A model generated the notes under the pieces. The model had not been told where the DNA came from, searched no databases, and was given only the letters and a program-made list of their open reading frames with translations. The translations under genes and the position numbers were made by a program. This document shows positions 25,853-35,600 of a DNA stretch of 64,000 bases, in pieces. How positions within the stretch are numbered: the stretch's first letter is position 1; each line of letters opens with the position of its first letter. The stretch is from Mitsuaria chitosanitabida ATCC BAA-476 = NBRC 102408 (lineage in GTDB: Bacteria > Pseudomonadota > Gammaproteobacteria > Burkholderiales > Burkholderiaceae_C), in assembly GCF_001598255.1 (NCBI RefSeq), contig NZ_BCYP01000024.1:124001-188000 (forward strand), written 5' to 3'.

Positions 25853-27157
25853 TCAGCGGGCGCCCTGAGCGCCGGGTGCGGCGGCCACCGCGCCGGCGCC
25901 CTCCCGCGGCCACAGCGCCCACAGCCGCAGCGGCTGCTTCATGCGGCCCGCCTGCTGCTCGGCCTGGTCGCCCCAGCCCCAGAAGAAGTCGGCCCGCACG
26001 GCGCCGACGATGGCGCTGCCGGTGTCCTGCGCCATCACCAGCCGCCGCAGCGGCGTGGTCGACAGCGGCTCCGTCGTGTCCAGCCAGACCGGCGTGCCGT
26101 AGGGGATGCTCGCCTTGTCCACCGCGATCGAGCGCCCCGGCGTCAGCGGCACGCCCTGGCCGCCGCGCGGCCCCACGGCCAGATCGGGCAGCGGCTCTTC
26201 GCGGAAGAAGACGTAGCGCGGGTTGGCCCACAGCGCTTCCTTGAGTCGCTGCGGATTGCGCCGCGCCCAGTCCTTGATGCCGGGCCAGGAGGCCTCGGTC
26301 GGACGCAGCTCCCCTTGCGCGACCAGCCACTGGCCCATCGACCGGTAGGGCTGCTCGTTGTGCGCCGCGAAGGACAGCCGCACCCAGCGGCTGCCGCCGT
26401 TGGGTTCGGTGATGCGCAGCCGGCCGCTGCCCTGGATCTGCATCACGAGCGCATCCACCGGGTCCTGCACCCAGGCCAGGCTCGAACGGCCGAACGCCGC
26501 GTTGGACTCGATCTGCTGGCGCGTGTCGTAGGGCTTGCGCTGCGCCAGGTCCTGCGGCGGCGCCAGCAGCGGCACGCGGAACTCGCCTTGGGACGATCGG
26601 CGGGCCTCCAGCTGCGGCTCGTAGTAGCCGGTCACGATGCCTTCGCGCTGGCCCTCGGGCGTCTCGATGCGGTAGGGCTGCAGCGTCTTCATCAGCCAGG
26701 CCATCGCCTCCCAGTCGTCGCCGGGACGCAAGGTCCGCGCCTGCGCGCAGACGCCGGCCCAGCCGGGCATGGGCTTGTCGCAGCCGCGCAGCAGGGCGGG
26801 CCACCACTCGAGCGCGCGATCCTGACCCCAGCCGGGCAGCTCGTTCCACTCGGCGGCGATCCAGCGCGACCGCTCGCGCTGCAGCACGCGGCGACCGGCG
26901 GTGTCGTCCTCGCCGTTGAGCAGCTTCTCCGGATCGACCGTCGATCGCGGCGCCGCGGCCATGGGCGGCCGGGCGGCAGGCGGGGCGGATCCGGTGGCCC
27001 CGCCGGATCCCGCGCTGGTCCCGGCGGCCGGCGCCCTGGGGGAAGCCCCCGGTTCCCGGACCGTCTGCGGACCGCCGCAACCGGCGAGCGCGCCTAGAAT
27101 CGCCAGCGCCGCGCTCCAGCGGCGAGTCCTGCAACGAAGAGCACCACGACACATCAT
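25853..27157 (-). CDS. mltA: membrane-bound lytic murein transglycosylase A
   Basis: About 434 residues from ATG 27157 (27154 is equally possible). The N-terminus carries a lipobox (LGALAGC), so it is an outer-membrane lipoprotein, followed by a Pro/Ala/Gly-rich linker of ~60 residues. The MltA domain includes GIVTGYYEPQLEARR and QIQGSGRLRI. The 3D domain has AVDKASIPYGTPVWLDT and VMAQDTGSAIVGAVRADFFWG, with the catalytic aspartate. It cleaves peptidoglycan to 1,6-anhydro-muropeptides. The start codon overlaps by two bases the start of a 39-residue reading frame on the other strand. The gene is common next to apaG in related genomes. Confidence 0.9.
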   Translation of the reverse strand: MMCRGALRCRTRRWSAALAILGALAGCGGPQTVREPGASPRAPAAGTSAGSGGATGSAPPAARPPMAAAPRSTVDPEKLLNGEDDTAGRRVLQRERSRWIAAEWNELPGWGQDRALEWWPALLRGCDKPMPGWAGVCAQARTLRPGDDWEAMAWLMKTLQPYRIETPEGQREGIVTGYYEPQLEARRSSQGEFRVPLLAPPQDLAQRKPYDTRQQIESNAAFGRSSLAWVQDPVDALVMQIQGSGRLRITEPNGGSRWVRLSFAAHNEQPYRSMGQWLVAQGELRPTEASWPGIKDWARRNPQRLKEALWANPRYVFFREEPLPDLAVGPRGGQGVPLTPGRSIAVDKASIPYGTPVWLDTTEPLSTTPLRRLVMAQDTGSAIVGAVRADFFWGWGDQAEQQAGRMKQPLRLWALWPREGAGAVAAAPGAQGAR

Positions 27158-27275
27158 GGGCGTGATTTTGCTGGAGGCGCTCGGCGCCCTTGCGCTGCTG
27201 ATCTTCATCGTCTGGTGGACGATGTTCTCGGGCCGCAAGGGTGGCGAACGGCCGGACGACCGCGACGCCGCCTGA
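27156..27275 (+). CDS. 39-residue single-span membrane protein
   Basis: The frame begins MGVILLEALGALALLIFIVWW and ends with a charged tail (GRKGGERPDDRDAA): one membrane helix plus a short cytoplasmic or periplasmic tail. A start codon, a clear hydrophobic segment and a stop before the convergent Gcr-type gene make it plausible. The upstream sequence lies within the 5' part of mltA's promoter region and no strong ribosome site is seen. Unknown function; it could be spurious. Confidence 0.45.
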   Translation: MGVILLEALGALALLIFIVWWTMFSGRKGGERPDDRDAA

Positions 27276-27305
27276 GCGGCGCTCCCGTCGGCGACACCGT
27301 TCCGC

Positions 27306-29336
27306 TCATCCCTTGGGCGGGATCAGGAAGCTCAGCGGCTGACGGCGCATGCGCGTCCACACCGCCGCGCGCACGCGCTTCTGGTCGGCCAGGCGGATGC
27401 CGCGCGAGCGCAACGCCACCTTGAACGCCAGGTAGAAGCTGACCCCCACGTTCAGCACGCCGGTGCCCAGGATGCTGATCACGCACAGCCAGAAGGGCCA
27501 GTGCTTGAGCACGTCCCAGCCCAGCGCGCCCGCCGCCGCGGCCAGCTGGCCGGTGGACAGCGTCACGTGCCTGACCTCGACCGGCAGCCCGAAGAAGCCC
27601 AGCAATGCCGGCACCAGGCCCAGCATCAGACCCAGGCTGATGTTGGCGGTCAGGCCGGAGATGTTGTCCCGCCACCAGCGCGACCAGCGCCGCGCGCGGT
27701 TCGGGCCGAGCGTCGCGACGATGCGCGGGTTCCAGGCGATGGCGCTGTCCAGCCGATGGAAGACGAACCAGTTCTCGACCCAGCCCGCGATCAGGCTGGA
27801 CGCGAAGAGCAGCCCCCCGGTGAAGGCGGCGAAGAACAGCGACGGGCCCAGCACCGTCAGCGAGTGCAGCACGTACTCGGCCTCCTTCACGCCCACCAGC
27901 GGCCGGCCCAGCGCCAGCCAGGCGGCCAGCTGCACCACCAGCACCATCGGCGCGGCCAGCGCCAGGTTGCCGATGATCCCCGCCGTCTGCGAGCGGAAGA
28001 GATGCGCCACCTCGTCCACGAAGGACTGCAGGCCGGCGTCGCTGTCGATGTGGCGCAGCTTGTCGGCCAGCGCCGGCGCGGTCATCGCCGGCTGCTTGGT
28101 CGCCACCGTCCAGTGCAGCAGCAGGATGAGCACGAAGCTCACCGCGTAGTTCACGCCGGCCCAGAAGCCGCCCCAGAAGGCGGACAGACCGATCGCCATG
28201 ATGGCGAATTTCAGGAAGGTCGTGCCCGCGATCACCAGCCCGCCGCCGCCCGCGCGGCGCAGCATGTCGCCGTACTCCTCGCGGTTGCGGGTGATGTAGT
28301 GCTCGCCGGTCTCGGCGCTGCGCTCGGCGACCTTGCGCGCCAGCAGCGAGTAATGCTTCGCGAACAGCGTGGGGATGCTGCGCCGCTCATGCACGACCGA
28401 CACCAGGCCGGCGACCAGGCGCAGCAGCTCGCGCTGCGGGTGATCGGCCAGCAGCACGGCCAGCAGGTCCTCGACGCGGCGCAGCCGCGCCTGCATCTGC
28501 TCGACGCCGAACATCAGGTCCACCGAGACGCCGTGCTCCTCGAGATGCTCCGGCACCGAGCGCACCGCGGCGCGGCATTCGTCCAGCAGGCCGCGCAGGT
28601 ACTGCAGCGCGGCGGGCAGGGCGGCCCGGTCCTGCTCGACCAGCGCGTGCTCCACGCGCTCCCAGGCCGTGGCCAGGTTGCGGAAGGGGCGGCTGGCCAG
28701 GCGCTTGGGATCCATGCGCACGCGCAGCGCGCCGGACAGGCCGGCCGAGCGCACCGCGCTGATCAGCACGGTGATCGCGGCGCGCATCTCCTCGCGCCAG
28801 TCGCCGTCGGGCGCGTCGGCGAAGAGCAGGCTCAGGCGCCGCAGCAGGTCGTCGTCGACGGCGTTGATCCACTGTTCGTCGCTCTCGTGGGGGAACAGCA
28901 GCTCGAAGAGCTCGGCCAGCTCGCGGGTATCGGCCGTCTGGGGCAGGACGAGGCGGCGCAGCCGGCCGAGGAACTCGCCCCACAGGGCCATTCGGGGCGC
29001 GAAGCCCACTTCGGCGAAGAGGCCGATGGCGTCGACGTCGGCCCAGACGCTGGCGATGACCGCGGCGAAGGGCTTCGCGTGCTCGGGGTTGCGCTCCAGC
29101 AGGTTGAGCAGGTACTTGAGCCGGCGCACCGGCAGCGGCGTCGCGGTCGCGGGCTGCGTGTCCGTCGTCGGCGTGCCGGCGGCGCGGTCGTCCTTGACGT
29201 CCTTCGCGTCCTTGATCGGGGCGTGGCGCAGCCACTCGATCAGCCGCACCAGCCAGAGATTGCGCTCGGCCAGCGGCGCTTGCGGATGCGCCGCGTTGAG
29301 CAGCGCGGTGAGGTCCCAGCCGTGTCGACGCGCCAT
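27306..29336 (-). CDS. Gcr-type 'site-specific recombinase' family membrane protein
   Basis: 676 residues from ATG 29336, which overlaps the apaG stop (TGATG). The N-terminal ~330 residues are helical and charged. Residues about 350-640 contain five or six membrane helices (LVIAGTTFLKFAIMAIGLS, FVLILLLHWTV, LALAAPMVLVVQLAAWLAL, ISLGLMLGLVPALLGFFGL). This matches the large protein family annotated as site-specific recombinase (Gcr), a name not backed by any integrase or resolvase motif here. A membrane role is much more likely; function unknown. It is coupled to apaG. Confidence 0.72.
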   Translation of the reverse strand: MARRHGWDLTALLNAAHPQAPLAERNLWLVRLIEWLRHAPIKDAKDVKDDRAAGTPTTDTQPATATPLPVRRLKYLLNLLERNPEHAKPFAAVIASVWADVDAIGLFAEVGFAPRMALWGEFLGRLRRLVLPQTADTRELAELFELLFPHESDEQWINAVDDDLLRRLSLLFADAPDGDWREEMRAAITVLISAVRSAGLSGALRVRMDPKRLASRPFRNLATAWERVEHALVEQDRAALPAALQYLRGLLDECRAAVRSVPEHLEEHGVSVDLMFGVEQMQARLRRVEDLLAVLLADHPQRELLRLVAGLVSVVHERRSIPTLFAKHYSLLARKVAERSAETGEHYITRNREEYGDMLRRAGGGGLVIAGTTFLKFAIMAIGLSAFWGGFWAGVNYAVSFVLILLLHWTVATKQPAMTAPALADKLRHIDSDAGLQSFVDEVAHLFRSQTAGIIGNLALAAPMVLVVQLAAWLALGRPLVGVKEAEYVLHSLTVLGPSLFFAAFTGGLLFASSLIAGWVENWFVFHRLDSAIAWNPRIVATLGPNRARRWSRWWRDNISGLTANISLGLMLGLVPALLGFFGLPVEVRHVTLSTGQLAAAAGALGWDVLKHWPFWLCVISILGTGVLNVGVSFYLAFKVALRSRGIRLADQKRVRAAVWTRMRRQPLSFLIPPKG

Positions 29337-29710
29337 CAGTGCAGGCTGCCCGTGTCGGCCAGGAGGAACTCGGGGACCTCGGCCTCGAAGACCTCGGCGT
29401 GCTCGGTGACGCACAGGAAGCGGCCGCTCATCGTGCCGTGGCGGGTCGGGATCTGCGCCCAGGAGCTGTACTGGAAGCGCTCGCCCGGGGCCAGCAGCGG
29501 CTGGTGGCCGACGACGGCCAGGCCGTGGACTTCCTGCTCGCCGCCGTTGGCGTCGACGATCAGCCAGTGGCGGCCGATCAGCTGGGCGGTCACGTCACCG
29601 CGGTTCTCGATGGTGATCGTGTAGGTGAACGCGTATTCGTCGCGGTCCGGGACGGTCTGCTCGGCCAGCGGCTGGACGGCCACGCTGCAGTGGAAATGCG
29701 GATGTGCCAT
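29336..29710 (-). CDS. apaG: ApaG protein
   Basis: 124 residues, the usual size. It has the fibronectin type III-like ApaG fold with AFTYTITIENRGDVTAQLIGRHWLIVDANG, split over strands, then EVHGLAVVGHQPLLAPGERFQYSSW and GTMSGRFLCVT. ApaG has been linked to Co2+/Mg2+ tolerance, but its molecular role is unsettled. It is the first gene of a two-gene unit with the Gcr-type gene downstream and is divergent from a solute-binding protein gene, with 81 bases between starts. Confidence 0.93.
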   Translation of the reverse strand: MAHPHFHCSVAVQPLAEQTVPDRDEYAFTYTITIENRGDVTAQLIGRHWLIVDANGGEQEVHGLAVVGHQPLLAPGERFQYSSWAQIPTRHGTMSGRFLCVTEHAEVFEAEVPEFLLADTGSLH

Positions 29711-29791
29711 CGGCGGATTCTAGGCGCGGGGTCGGCTATGCTGGCTGCCGCACATGACCGGGTCGCGTCACGCCGACGGCCCGCATCCCCG

Positions 29792-30664
29792 ATGGAGACA
29801 AGCGAAGGACACCTGTCCGCCTTCCCGCCGGCCGCCATCGCGCGCCGCGCGGCGCTCATGGCCCTGACCGCCGGACTGGCCGGCTGGCGTCCCGCGCTCG
29901 CGGCCACGCCGCCCGCGCAGACGCCGCCATCGCCGCAGCCCGCCACTCCCCCATCGACCGCCGCCTCGACCGGTCCGCTGACGCTGCGCAGCGCGGCCCA
30001 GGCCGGCGTGCCGGTCAAGTACGCCTTCGACGACCCCCAGCGCCCCGGCCTGTGCGCCGAGATCGCCGCCGCCGTGCAGCGCGTCGATCCCGACCTGCGC
30101 ATCGAGGGCCTGGACCAGGCGCTCCCGCTGCGGCGCCTGGAGCTGATGCTGGGCAACGGCGACCTGGACGTCTTCTTCTGCCTGCTCAACTCGGAGCAGC
30201 GCCGCGCCCACATGCGCTTCCTGCCGGTGCCGCTGTACCGCGTCAACCACGTGGTGGCCATGCGCGCCGGCGACGCCCGCATGCCCAAGGGCTGGGACGA
30301 GTTGCGCAAGCTCGCGCGCAAGGAGCCGCTGCTGCTGGCGCAGGGCACCAAGCTGGCCTCGACGCTGCAGCGCGCCGACGTCGCCTTCACCGAGACGGCC
30401 CGCAATGACCGCGACGCGCTGATGATGCTGGTGCGCGGCCGCACCGCCGCGGTCTACGGGCAGGACCTGAACCTGCGCCTGGCGGCGCGCAGCGCCGGGC
30501 TGGACCAGCAGGTGCGCATCAGCACGCAGGTCTTCGAGGAGGACGTCCAGTACGCCGTGGTCTCGCGCCGCCTGCCCGACGCCGTCGCCGACCGGCTGAC
30601 CGACCGGCTCAAGCAGCTGGTCGCTTCCGGCGAGATCGCACGCCTGGCGGAGCGCTATCGCTGA
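29792..30664 (+). CDS. periplasmic amino-acid-type solute-binding protein
   Basis: 290 residues from ATG 29792; ATG 29738 would add 18 residues. Signal sequence [20 protein letters not shown] is followed by a Pro/Thr-rich linker and a family 3-like binding fold ([63 protein letters not shown]). The C-terminal half has [20 protein letters not shown] and [16 protein letters not shown]. No ABC permease or ATPase gene is nearby, so it may be an orphan receptor for a transporter elsewhere or a sensor-like protein. The ligand is not predictable. Confidence 0.75.
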   Translation: METSEGHLSAFPPAAIARRAALMALTAGLAGWRPALAATPPAQTPPSPQPATPPSTAASTGPLTLRSAAQAGVPVKYAFDDPQRPGLCAEIAAAVQRVDPDLRIEGLDQALPLRRLELMLGNGDLDVFFCLLNSEQRRAHMRFLPVPLYRVNHVVAMRAGDARMPKGWDELRKLARKEPLLLAQGTKLASTLQRADVAFTETARNDRDALMMLVRGRTAAVYGQDLNLRLAARSAGLDQQVRISTQVFEEDVQYAVVSRRLPDAVADRLTDRLKQLVASGEIARLAERYR

Positions 30665-30741
30665 GCGGCGCCCCGCGCGCGCGGCGGGCTTCCTACAATC
30701 GCGGTCTTTCCCCCTGCCCGCGGCCGAGCCGCCCGCCCGCC

Positions 30742-31428
30742 ATGAACCCGCCCGACTACCGCATCGCCCCCAGCATCCTGTCCGCCGACTTCGCCAACCT
30801 GGGCGCGGAGGTCCGCAACGTGCTGGCCGCCGGCGCGGACTGGATCCACTTCGACGTGATGGACAACCATTACGTGCCCAACCTGACCTTCGGCCCGATG
30901 GTCTGCGAGGCGCTGAAGAAGCATGCGGTCAAGCCCGACGGCACCCCGGCCCCGATCGACGTCCACCTGATGGTGCAGCCGGTCGACGCCCTGGCCCAGG
31001 CCTTCTGCCGCGCGGGCGCGGACCTGGTCAGCTTCCACCCGGAGGCCAGCCAGCACGTGGACCGCACGCTGCAGCTGATCAAGGGCGAGGGCGCCAAGGC
31101 CGGTCTGGTCTTCAACCCCGCCACGCCGCTGGACGTGCTGGAGTGGGTCATCGACAAGGTCGACCTGGTGCTGATCATGAGCGTCAACCCCGGCTTCGGC
31201 GGCCAGAGCTTCATCCCCGGCGCGCTCAAGAAGCTGCAGCAGGCCAAGCAGATGATCCTGGCCTCGGGCCGCGACATCCGCCTGGAGATCGACGGCGGCG
31301 TGAAGGTCGACAACATCCGCGAGATCGCGGACGCGGGCGCCGACACCTTCGTCGCCGGCTCGGCCATCTTCGGCAAGCCCGACTACCAGAGCGTCATCGA
31401 CGCGATGCGCGCCGAGCTGGCGCGCTGA
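30742..31428 (+). CDS. rpe: ribulose-phosphate 3-epimerase
   Basis: 228 residues, standard length. It interconverts ribulose-5-phosphate and xylulose-5-phosphate in the pentose phosphate and Calvin pathways. A TIM barrel with [33 protein letters not shown] (metal-binding His and Asp), [26 protein letters not shown] and [11 protein letters not shown] is unmistakable. In many Burkholderiales rpe is directly followed by gph and trpE; here those genes lie 23 kb further on. The LMW phosphatase follows after 26 bases. Confidence 0.97.
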   Translation: MNPPDYRIAPSILSADFANLGAEVRNVLAAGADWIHFDVMDNHYVPNLTFGPMVCEALKKHAVKPDGTPAPIDVHLMVQPVDALAQAFCRAGADLVSFHPEASQHVDRTLQLIKGEGAKAGLVFNPATPLDVLEWVIDKVDLVLIMSVNPGFGGQSFIPGALKKLQQAKQMILASGRDIRLEIDGGVKVDNIREIADAGADTFVAGSAIFGKPDYQSVIDAMRAELAR

Positions 31429-31454
31429 CCGGTCTCCGCTGCCGAAGCGCCCCG

Positions 31455-31931
31455 GTGACACGCGTCCTGCTCGTCTGCGCGGCCAACCTGTGCCGCTCCC
31501 CGATGGCCGAGGCCGTGCTGCGCGCGCGCGCCGGCGAGCTGGGCCTGACCGAGGTCGCCTCGGCCGGTGTGTTCGCGTCCTCGCGCGCGCACCCGGTCGA
31601 CAAGCGGGCCGCGACCGTGCTCGCGCAGCGCGGCTATCAGCTGGATCGCCGGTGGCGCTCGCGCAAGGTGGTCGCCGAGGACTTCGACCGGCACGACCTC
31701 ATCCTGGCCATGGACCGCAAGGTGCTGCAGGCGCTGCGGACCTCGCGGCCGGCGATCTCGCCGGCGCGGCTGGGGCTGTTCCTCTCCGGCATGACCGGGC
31801 TGGGCCTGGACGAGGTGCCCGACCCCTACTACGGCGCCGGCAACGCCTTCGTGCACGTGCTCGACCTGATCGAGGCCCGTGCCCACACCTGGCCCGGCGA
31901 TCCCGCCGTGTTCCACCGCGACGAGCGCTGA
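31455..31931 (+). CDS. low-molecular-weight protein-tyrosine phosphatase
   Basis: 158 residues from GTG 31455. The phosphate loop is VCAANLCRSPMAEA, giving the C-x5-R-S motif with nucleophile C8 and R14; the general acid is in VPDPYYGAGNAF. Such phosphatases dephosphorylate tyrosine kinases of capsule or exopolysaccharide export (Wzb/Ptp type), but no polysaccharide genes are nearby. A downstream ATG would delete the P-loop, so the GTG start is required. Probably co-transcribed with rpe. Confidence 0.9.
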   Translation: MTRVLLVCAANLCRSPMAEAVLRARAGELGLTEVASAGVFASSRAHPVDKRAATVLAQRGYQLDRRWRSRKVVAEDFDRHDLILAMDRKVLQALRTSRPAISPARLGLFLSGMTGLGLDEVPDPYYGAGNAFVHVLDLIEARAHTWPGDPAVFHRDER

Positions 31932-32038
31932 GCGCCCGTCCGCCGCGCCCGTGACGGGACGCGGGCCATCCTCCTGACACGGGCGGTCGCGCGAGGCGCC
32001 AGAATCGCGCGTCCCGATGAGCGCCTGGGAGGGCGACG

Positions 32039-32647
32039 ATGAGCGAACGACTGGCACAGGGCCCCGACGGCCAATGGCGCTGCAAGTGGTGCGAGGCCCC
32101 CGGCTTCGACGCCTACCGCGACTATCACGACACCGAGTGGGGCTACCCGGTCCATGAGGACCGCCGGCTGTTCGAGAAGCTCTGCCTGGAGGGATTCCAG
32201 TCGGGGCTGTCGTGGCGGACCATCCTGGCCAAGCGCGAGAACTTCCGCAAGGCCTTCAAACAGTTCGAGATCGCCAAGGTCGCGAAGTTCAAGGAGGCCG
32301 ACGTCGAGCGGCTGCTCGCGGACGAGGGCATCGTCCGCCATCGCGGCAAGATCGAGGCGGCCATCCACAACGCGGCGCGCGCGCTGGAGCTGCAGCGCGA
32401 GGCCGGCTCGCTGGCCGCGTTCTTCTGGCGCTTCGAGGAGCCCGACGCCGGCGGCGACGTGCGGCCCACCTCGGAGACCTCCATCCGGCTCTCCAAGGAG
32501 CTGAAGAAGCGCGGCTGGAAGTTCGTCGGTCCGACGACGGTCTATGCCTTCATGCAGGCGATGGGGCTGATCAACGACCACGCGCCCGGATGCATCGGAC
32601 GCGCGACGGTCCGGCAGCGGCGCGAGGCCTTCCAGCCGCCGCGCTGA
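32039..32647 (+). CDS. tag: DNA-3-methyladenine glycosylase I
   Basis: 202 residues, close to the family's ~190. It excises 3-methyladenine from alkylated DNA. Features are the zinc-binding CKWC near the N-terminus paired with the C-terminal NDHAPGC, the active-site region YHDTEWGYPVHEDRRLFEKL and LEGFQSGLSWRTIL, and the helix-hairpin-helix-like VRHRGKIEAAIHNA. GGGAGG precedes the start. Monocistronic, with a hairpin between it and the convergent efflux genes. Confidence 0.95.
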   Translation: MSERLAQGPDGQWRCKWCEAPGFDAYRDYHDTEWGYPVHEDRRLFEKLCLEGFQSGLSWRTILAKRENFRKAFKQFEIAKVAKFKEADVERLLADEGIVRHRGKIEAAIHNAARALELQREAGSLAAFFWRFEEPDAGGDVRPTSETSIRLSKELKKRGWKFVGPTTVYAFMQAMGLINDHAPGCIGRATVRQRREAFQPPR

Positions 32648-32661
32648 GCGGCGCCGGGCGC

Positions 32662-32686
32662 GCGGCGATCCGTCCCGGACCGCCGC
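32662..32686. terminator. hairpin between convergent tag and RND genes
   Basis: GCGGCG, one mismatch, TCCG, loop TCC, CGGA, mismatch, CGCCGC: a nearly perfect 11-position stem in the 47-base gap between two convergent stops. It could stop transcription from either side, although no T run follows in either direction. Confidence 0.45.
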
Positions 32687-32694
32687 CTCGCCCC

Positions 32695-35600
32695 TCAGTC
32701 CGCGTGTCCCGGCGTCGGCTGCGCGCCGGCCACCGGATGCTCGGTCAGGCGCGTGTGCGCGACCTCGCGGGTGTCCGGCCCCTTGCCGCTGAAGCGGTCC
32801 AGCGCCAGATAGATCACGGGGGTGATGTAGAGCGTCACCGCCTGCGACAGGATCAGGCCGCCCACGACGGCCAGGCCCAGCGGCTGGCGCAGCTCGGCGC
32901 CGGCGCCCAGGCCCAGCGCGATCGGCAACGCCCCCATCAGCGCGGCCAGCGTGGTCATCATGATCGGACGGAAGCGCAGGATGCAGGCCTCGCGGATCGC
33001 CTCGGCCGGCGCCATGCCGCCGTTGCGCTGCGCGTCCAGCGCGAAGTCGATCATCATGATCGCGTTCTTCTTCACGATGCCCACCAGCATCAGGATGCCG
33101 ATCGTCGCGATGATGGTCAGCTCCATGCCCGCCAGCTGCAGCGTCAGCAGCGCGCCCACCGCCGCCGAGGGCAGCCCCGCCAGGATGGTCAGCGGGTGGA
33201 TGTAGCTCTCGTAGAGCACGCCCAGCAGCACGTAGATCACCGCGATCGCCAGCACGATCAGCAAGACCTGGCCCCCCTGCGAGTCCTTGAACACCGCCGC
33301 GTCGCCGCCGTAGCTGGTGATGATGGACGGCGGCAGGGCGATCTCCTTGGTGAACTGGTCGATCTTGCCGGTGGCCACGCCCAGCGGCGCGTCGGGCGCG
33401 AGGTTGAAGCTCAGCGTCACCGCCTGCAGCTGGCCCTGGTGGTTGACCGCCGTCGGGCCCAGTTCGCGCTTGACGGTGGCGAAGGCGGTCAGCGGCACCA
33501 GGGTGCTGTTCTTGCCGCGCAGGTAGATCTTGTCGAAGGCGTCCTCGCTGAGGCGGTCGCCGTCCACCGCTTCCATGATCACCTGGTAGGTGTTGCTCTC
33601 CGCGTAGATGCTGGAGACCTGCCGCTCGCCGAAGGCCGAGTACAGCGCGTTGCGCAGGTCCTGCATCTGCACGCCCAGCAGCGTGGCGCGCTCGCGGTCG
33701 ATGACCAGGTTGGCCTGCAGGCCGCGCAGCTGGGAGTCGCTGGTCACGTCGCGGAACACCGGGTCGTTGCGCAGCTTGGCCTGCAGCTTCTCGGCCCAGG
33801 TGTTGAGCTCGCCCGCGCTGACCGACTGCAGCGTGAACTGGTAGCGGCTCTTGGACTGCCGGCCGCCGAGCTGCAGGTTCTGCACCGGCCGCAGGTAGAC
33901 GGCGATGCCCGGCACCGCGCGCAGCCGCTTGCGCAGCTGCTCCAGCACCTGCGGCATGGGCACGCGCTCGGCGCGCGGCTTGAGGTTGATGAACAGCCGG
34001 CCGGTGTTGACGTTGCCGCCCCCGCCGCCGCCGCCCACGGCCGCCGCGACCGAGGCCACCGACGGGTCGTTCTTGACGATCTCGGCGACGCGCTCCTGCA
34101 GCACGGTCATCGCGGCGAAGGAGATGTCCTCCGAGGCCTCGGTGCTGGCCTGGATCTGGCCGATGTCCTCTTCCGGGAAGAAGCCCTTGGGGATGGCGAC
34201 CCACAGCCAGGCGCTGGCCACGAAGCTGGCGATCGCCACCAGGCCGATCACCCAGCGGTGGCGCAAGGCCCAGTCCAGCGAGCCGGTGTACTTGCCCAGC
34301 ACCCAGCCGAAGCCGGCCTCGAAGGTGCGGCCCAGCGCGTTCTCGCGCACGTCGTGGTGACTGCTCAGGAAGCGGCTGCACAGCATGGGCACCAGGGTCA
34401 GCGACACGCCGGCCGAGACCATGATGGCCAGCGACACGACCACCGCGAACTCGTGGAACAGCAGGCCGATCACGCCGGGCATGAAGAAGATCGGGATCAG
34501 CACGGCCACCAGCGAGATCGAGATCGACATGATGGTGAAGGCCATCTCGCGCGCGCCGCGGATGGCGGCGTCGAAGGGCGCCATGCCGTCCTCGACGTGG
34601 CGGTAGATGTTCTCCAGCATCACGATGGCGTCGTCGACCACCAGGCCCACCGCCAGCGTGATGCCCAGCAGCGAGATGTTGTCCAGGCTGTAGCCCAGCG
34701 CGAACAGCAGCGTCACCGCGCCGATCAGCGAGATGGGCAGGGACAGCGTCGGGATCAGCGTCGCCACCATGCGGCGCAGGAACAGGAAGATCACCATCAC
34801 CACCAGCGCGACGGTCAGCGCCAGGGTGAAGTACACGTCGTGCAGCGACTCGCGGATGGAGACCGAGCGGTCGTTCAGCGTGCTCATCTGCACCGAGGCC
34901 GGCAGCTGCGCGGCGAAGCGCGGCAGCATGGCCTTGACCGAGTCCACCACCTTCACCGTGTTGGCGTCGGGCTGGCGCTGCACGGCCAGCACGATGGAGC
35001 GTTCCCCGTTGAAGTTGGAGAAGGACTTGACCGTCTCGTAGCTGTCCTCGACGTCCGCCACGTCGCGCAGGAAGACCGGCGCGCCGTTGCGCGTGGCGAC
35101 CACGATGCCGCCGAAGGCGTTGGCGTCGCGCAGCTGCTTGTTGGCCTGGATGGTCAGGGTCTGGCGCGTCCCGTCCAGGGTGCCGACGGGGGTGTTGGCG
35201 TTGGCGCCCTTGACCGCGGCCTGCAGCTCGTCGAGCGTGATGTTGCGCTGCTGGAGCAGCTCGTTGCGCGCCTTGATGCGCACCGCGAAGCGCTTCTGGC
35301 CGTAGATCGACACCTGCGCCACGCCGTCGATGGTCGACAGGCTGGGGGTGATCAGGTTCTCGGCGTAGTCGTTGAGGTCGGACAGGTTGATGGACGGGGA
35401 CGTCAGCGCCACCAGCAGCACCGGCGCGTCGGCCGGGTTGACCTTGCGGTAGGACGGCGGGGTCGTCATCTCCACCGGCAGCGCGCGCAGCGAGCGGAAC
35501 AGCGCGGCCTGCACGTCGACCGCGGCGGCGTCGATGTCGCGCGAGGGATCGAACTCCAGCGTCAGCGAGCTGTTGCCCAGCGTGTTGGTCGAGGAGATCG

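Noticed and set aside
27306..29336. Mobile element suggested by the name site-specific recombinase
   Set aside because: The protein is a multi-span membrane protein lacking tyrosine or serine recombinase residues; no repeats or attachment sites flank it.
34050..34075. Seven-glycine run in the RND permease as a frameshift or assembly artefact
   Set aside because: The frame continues normally on both sides and loops of this region tolerate glycine-rich insertions.
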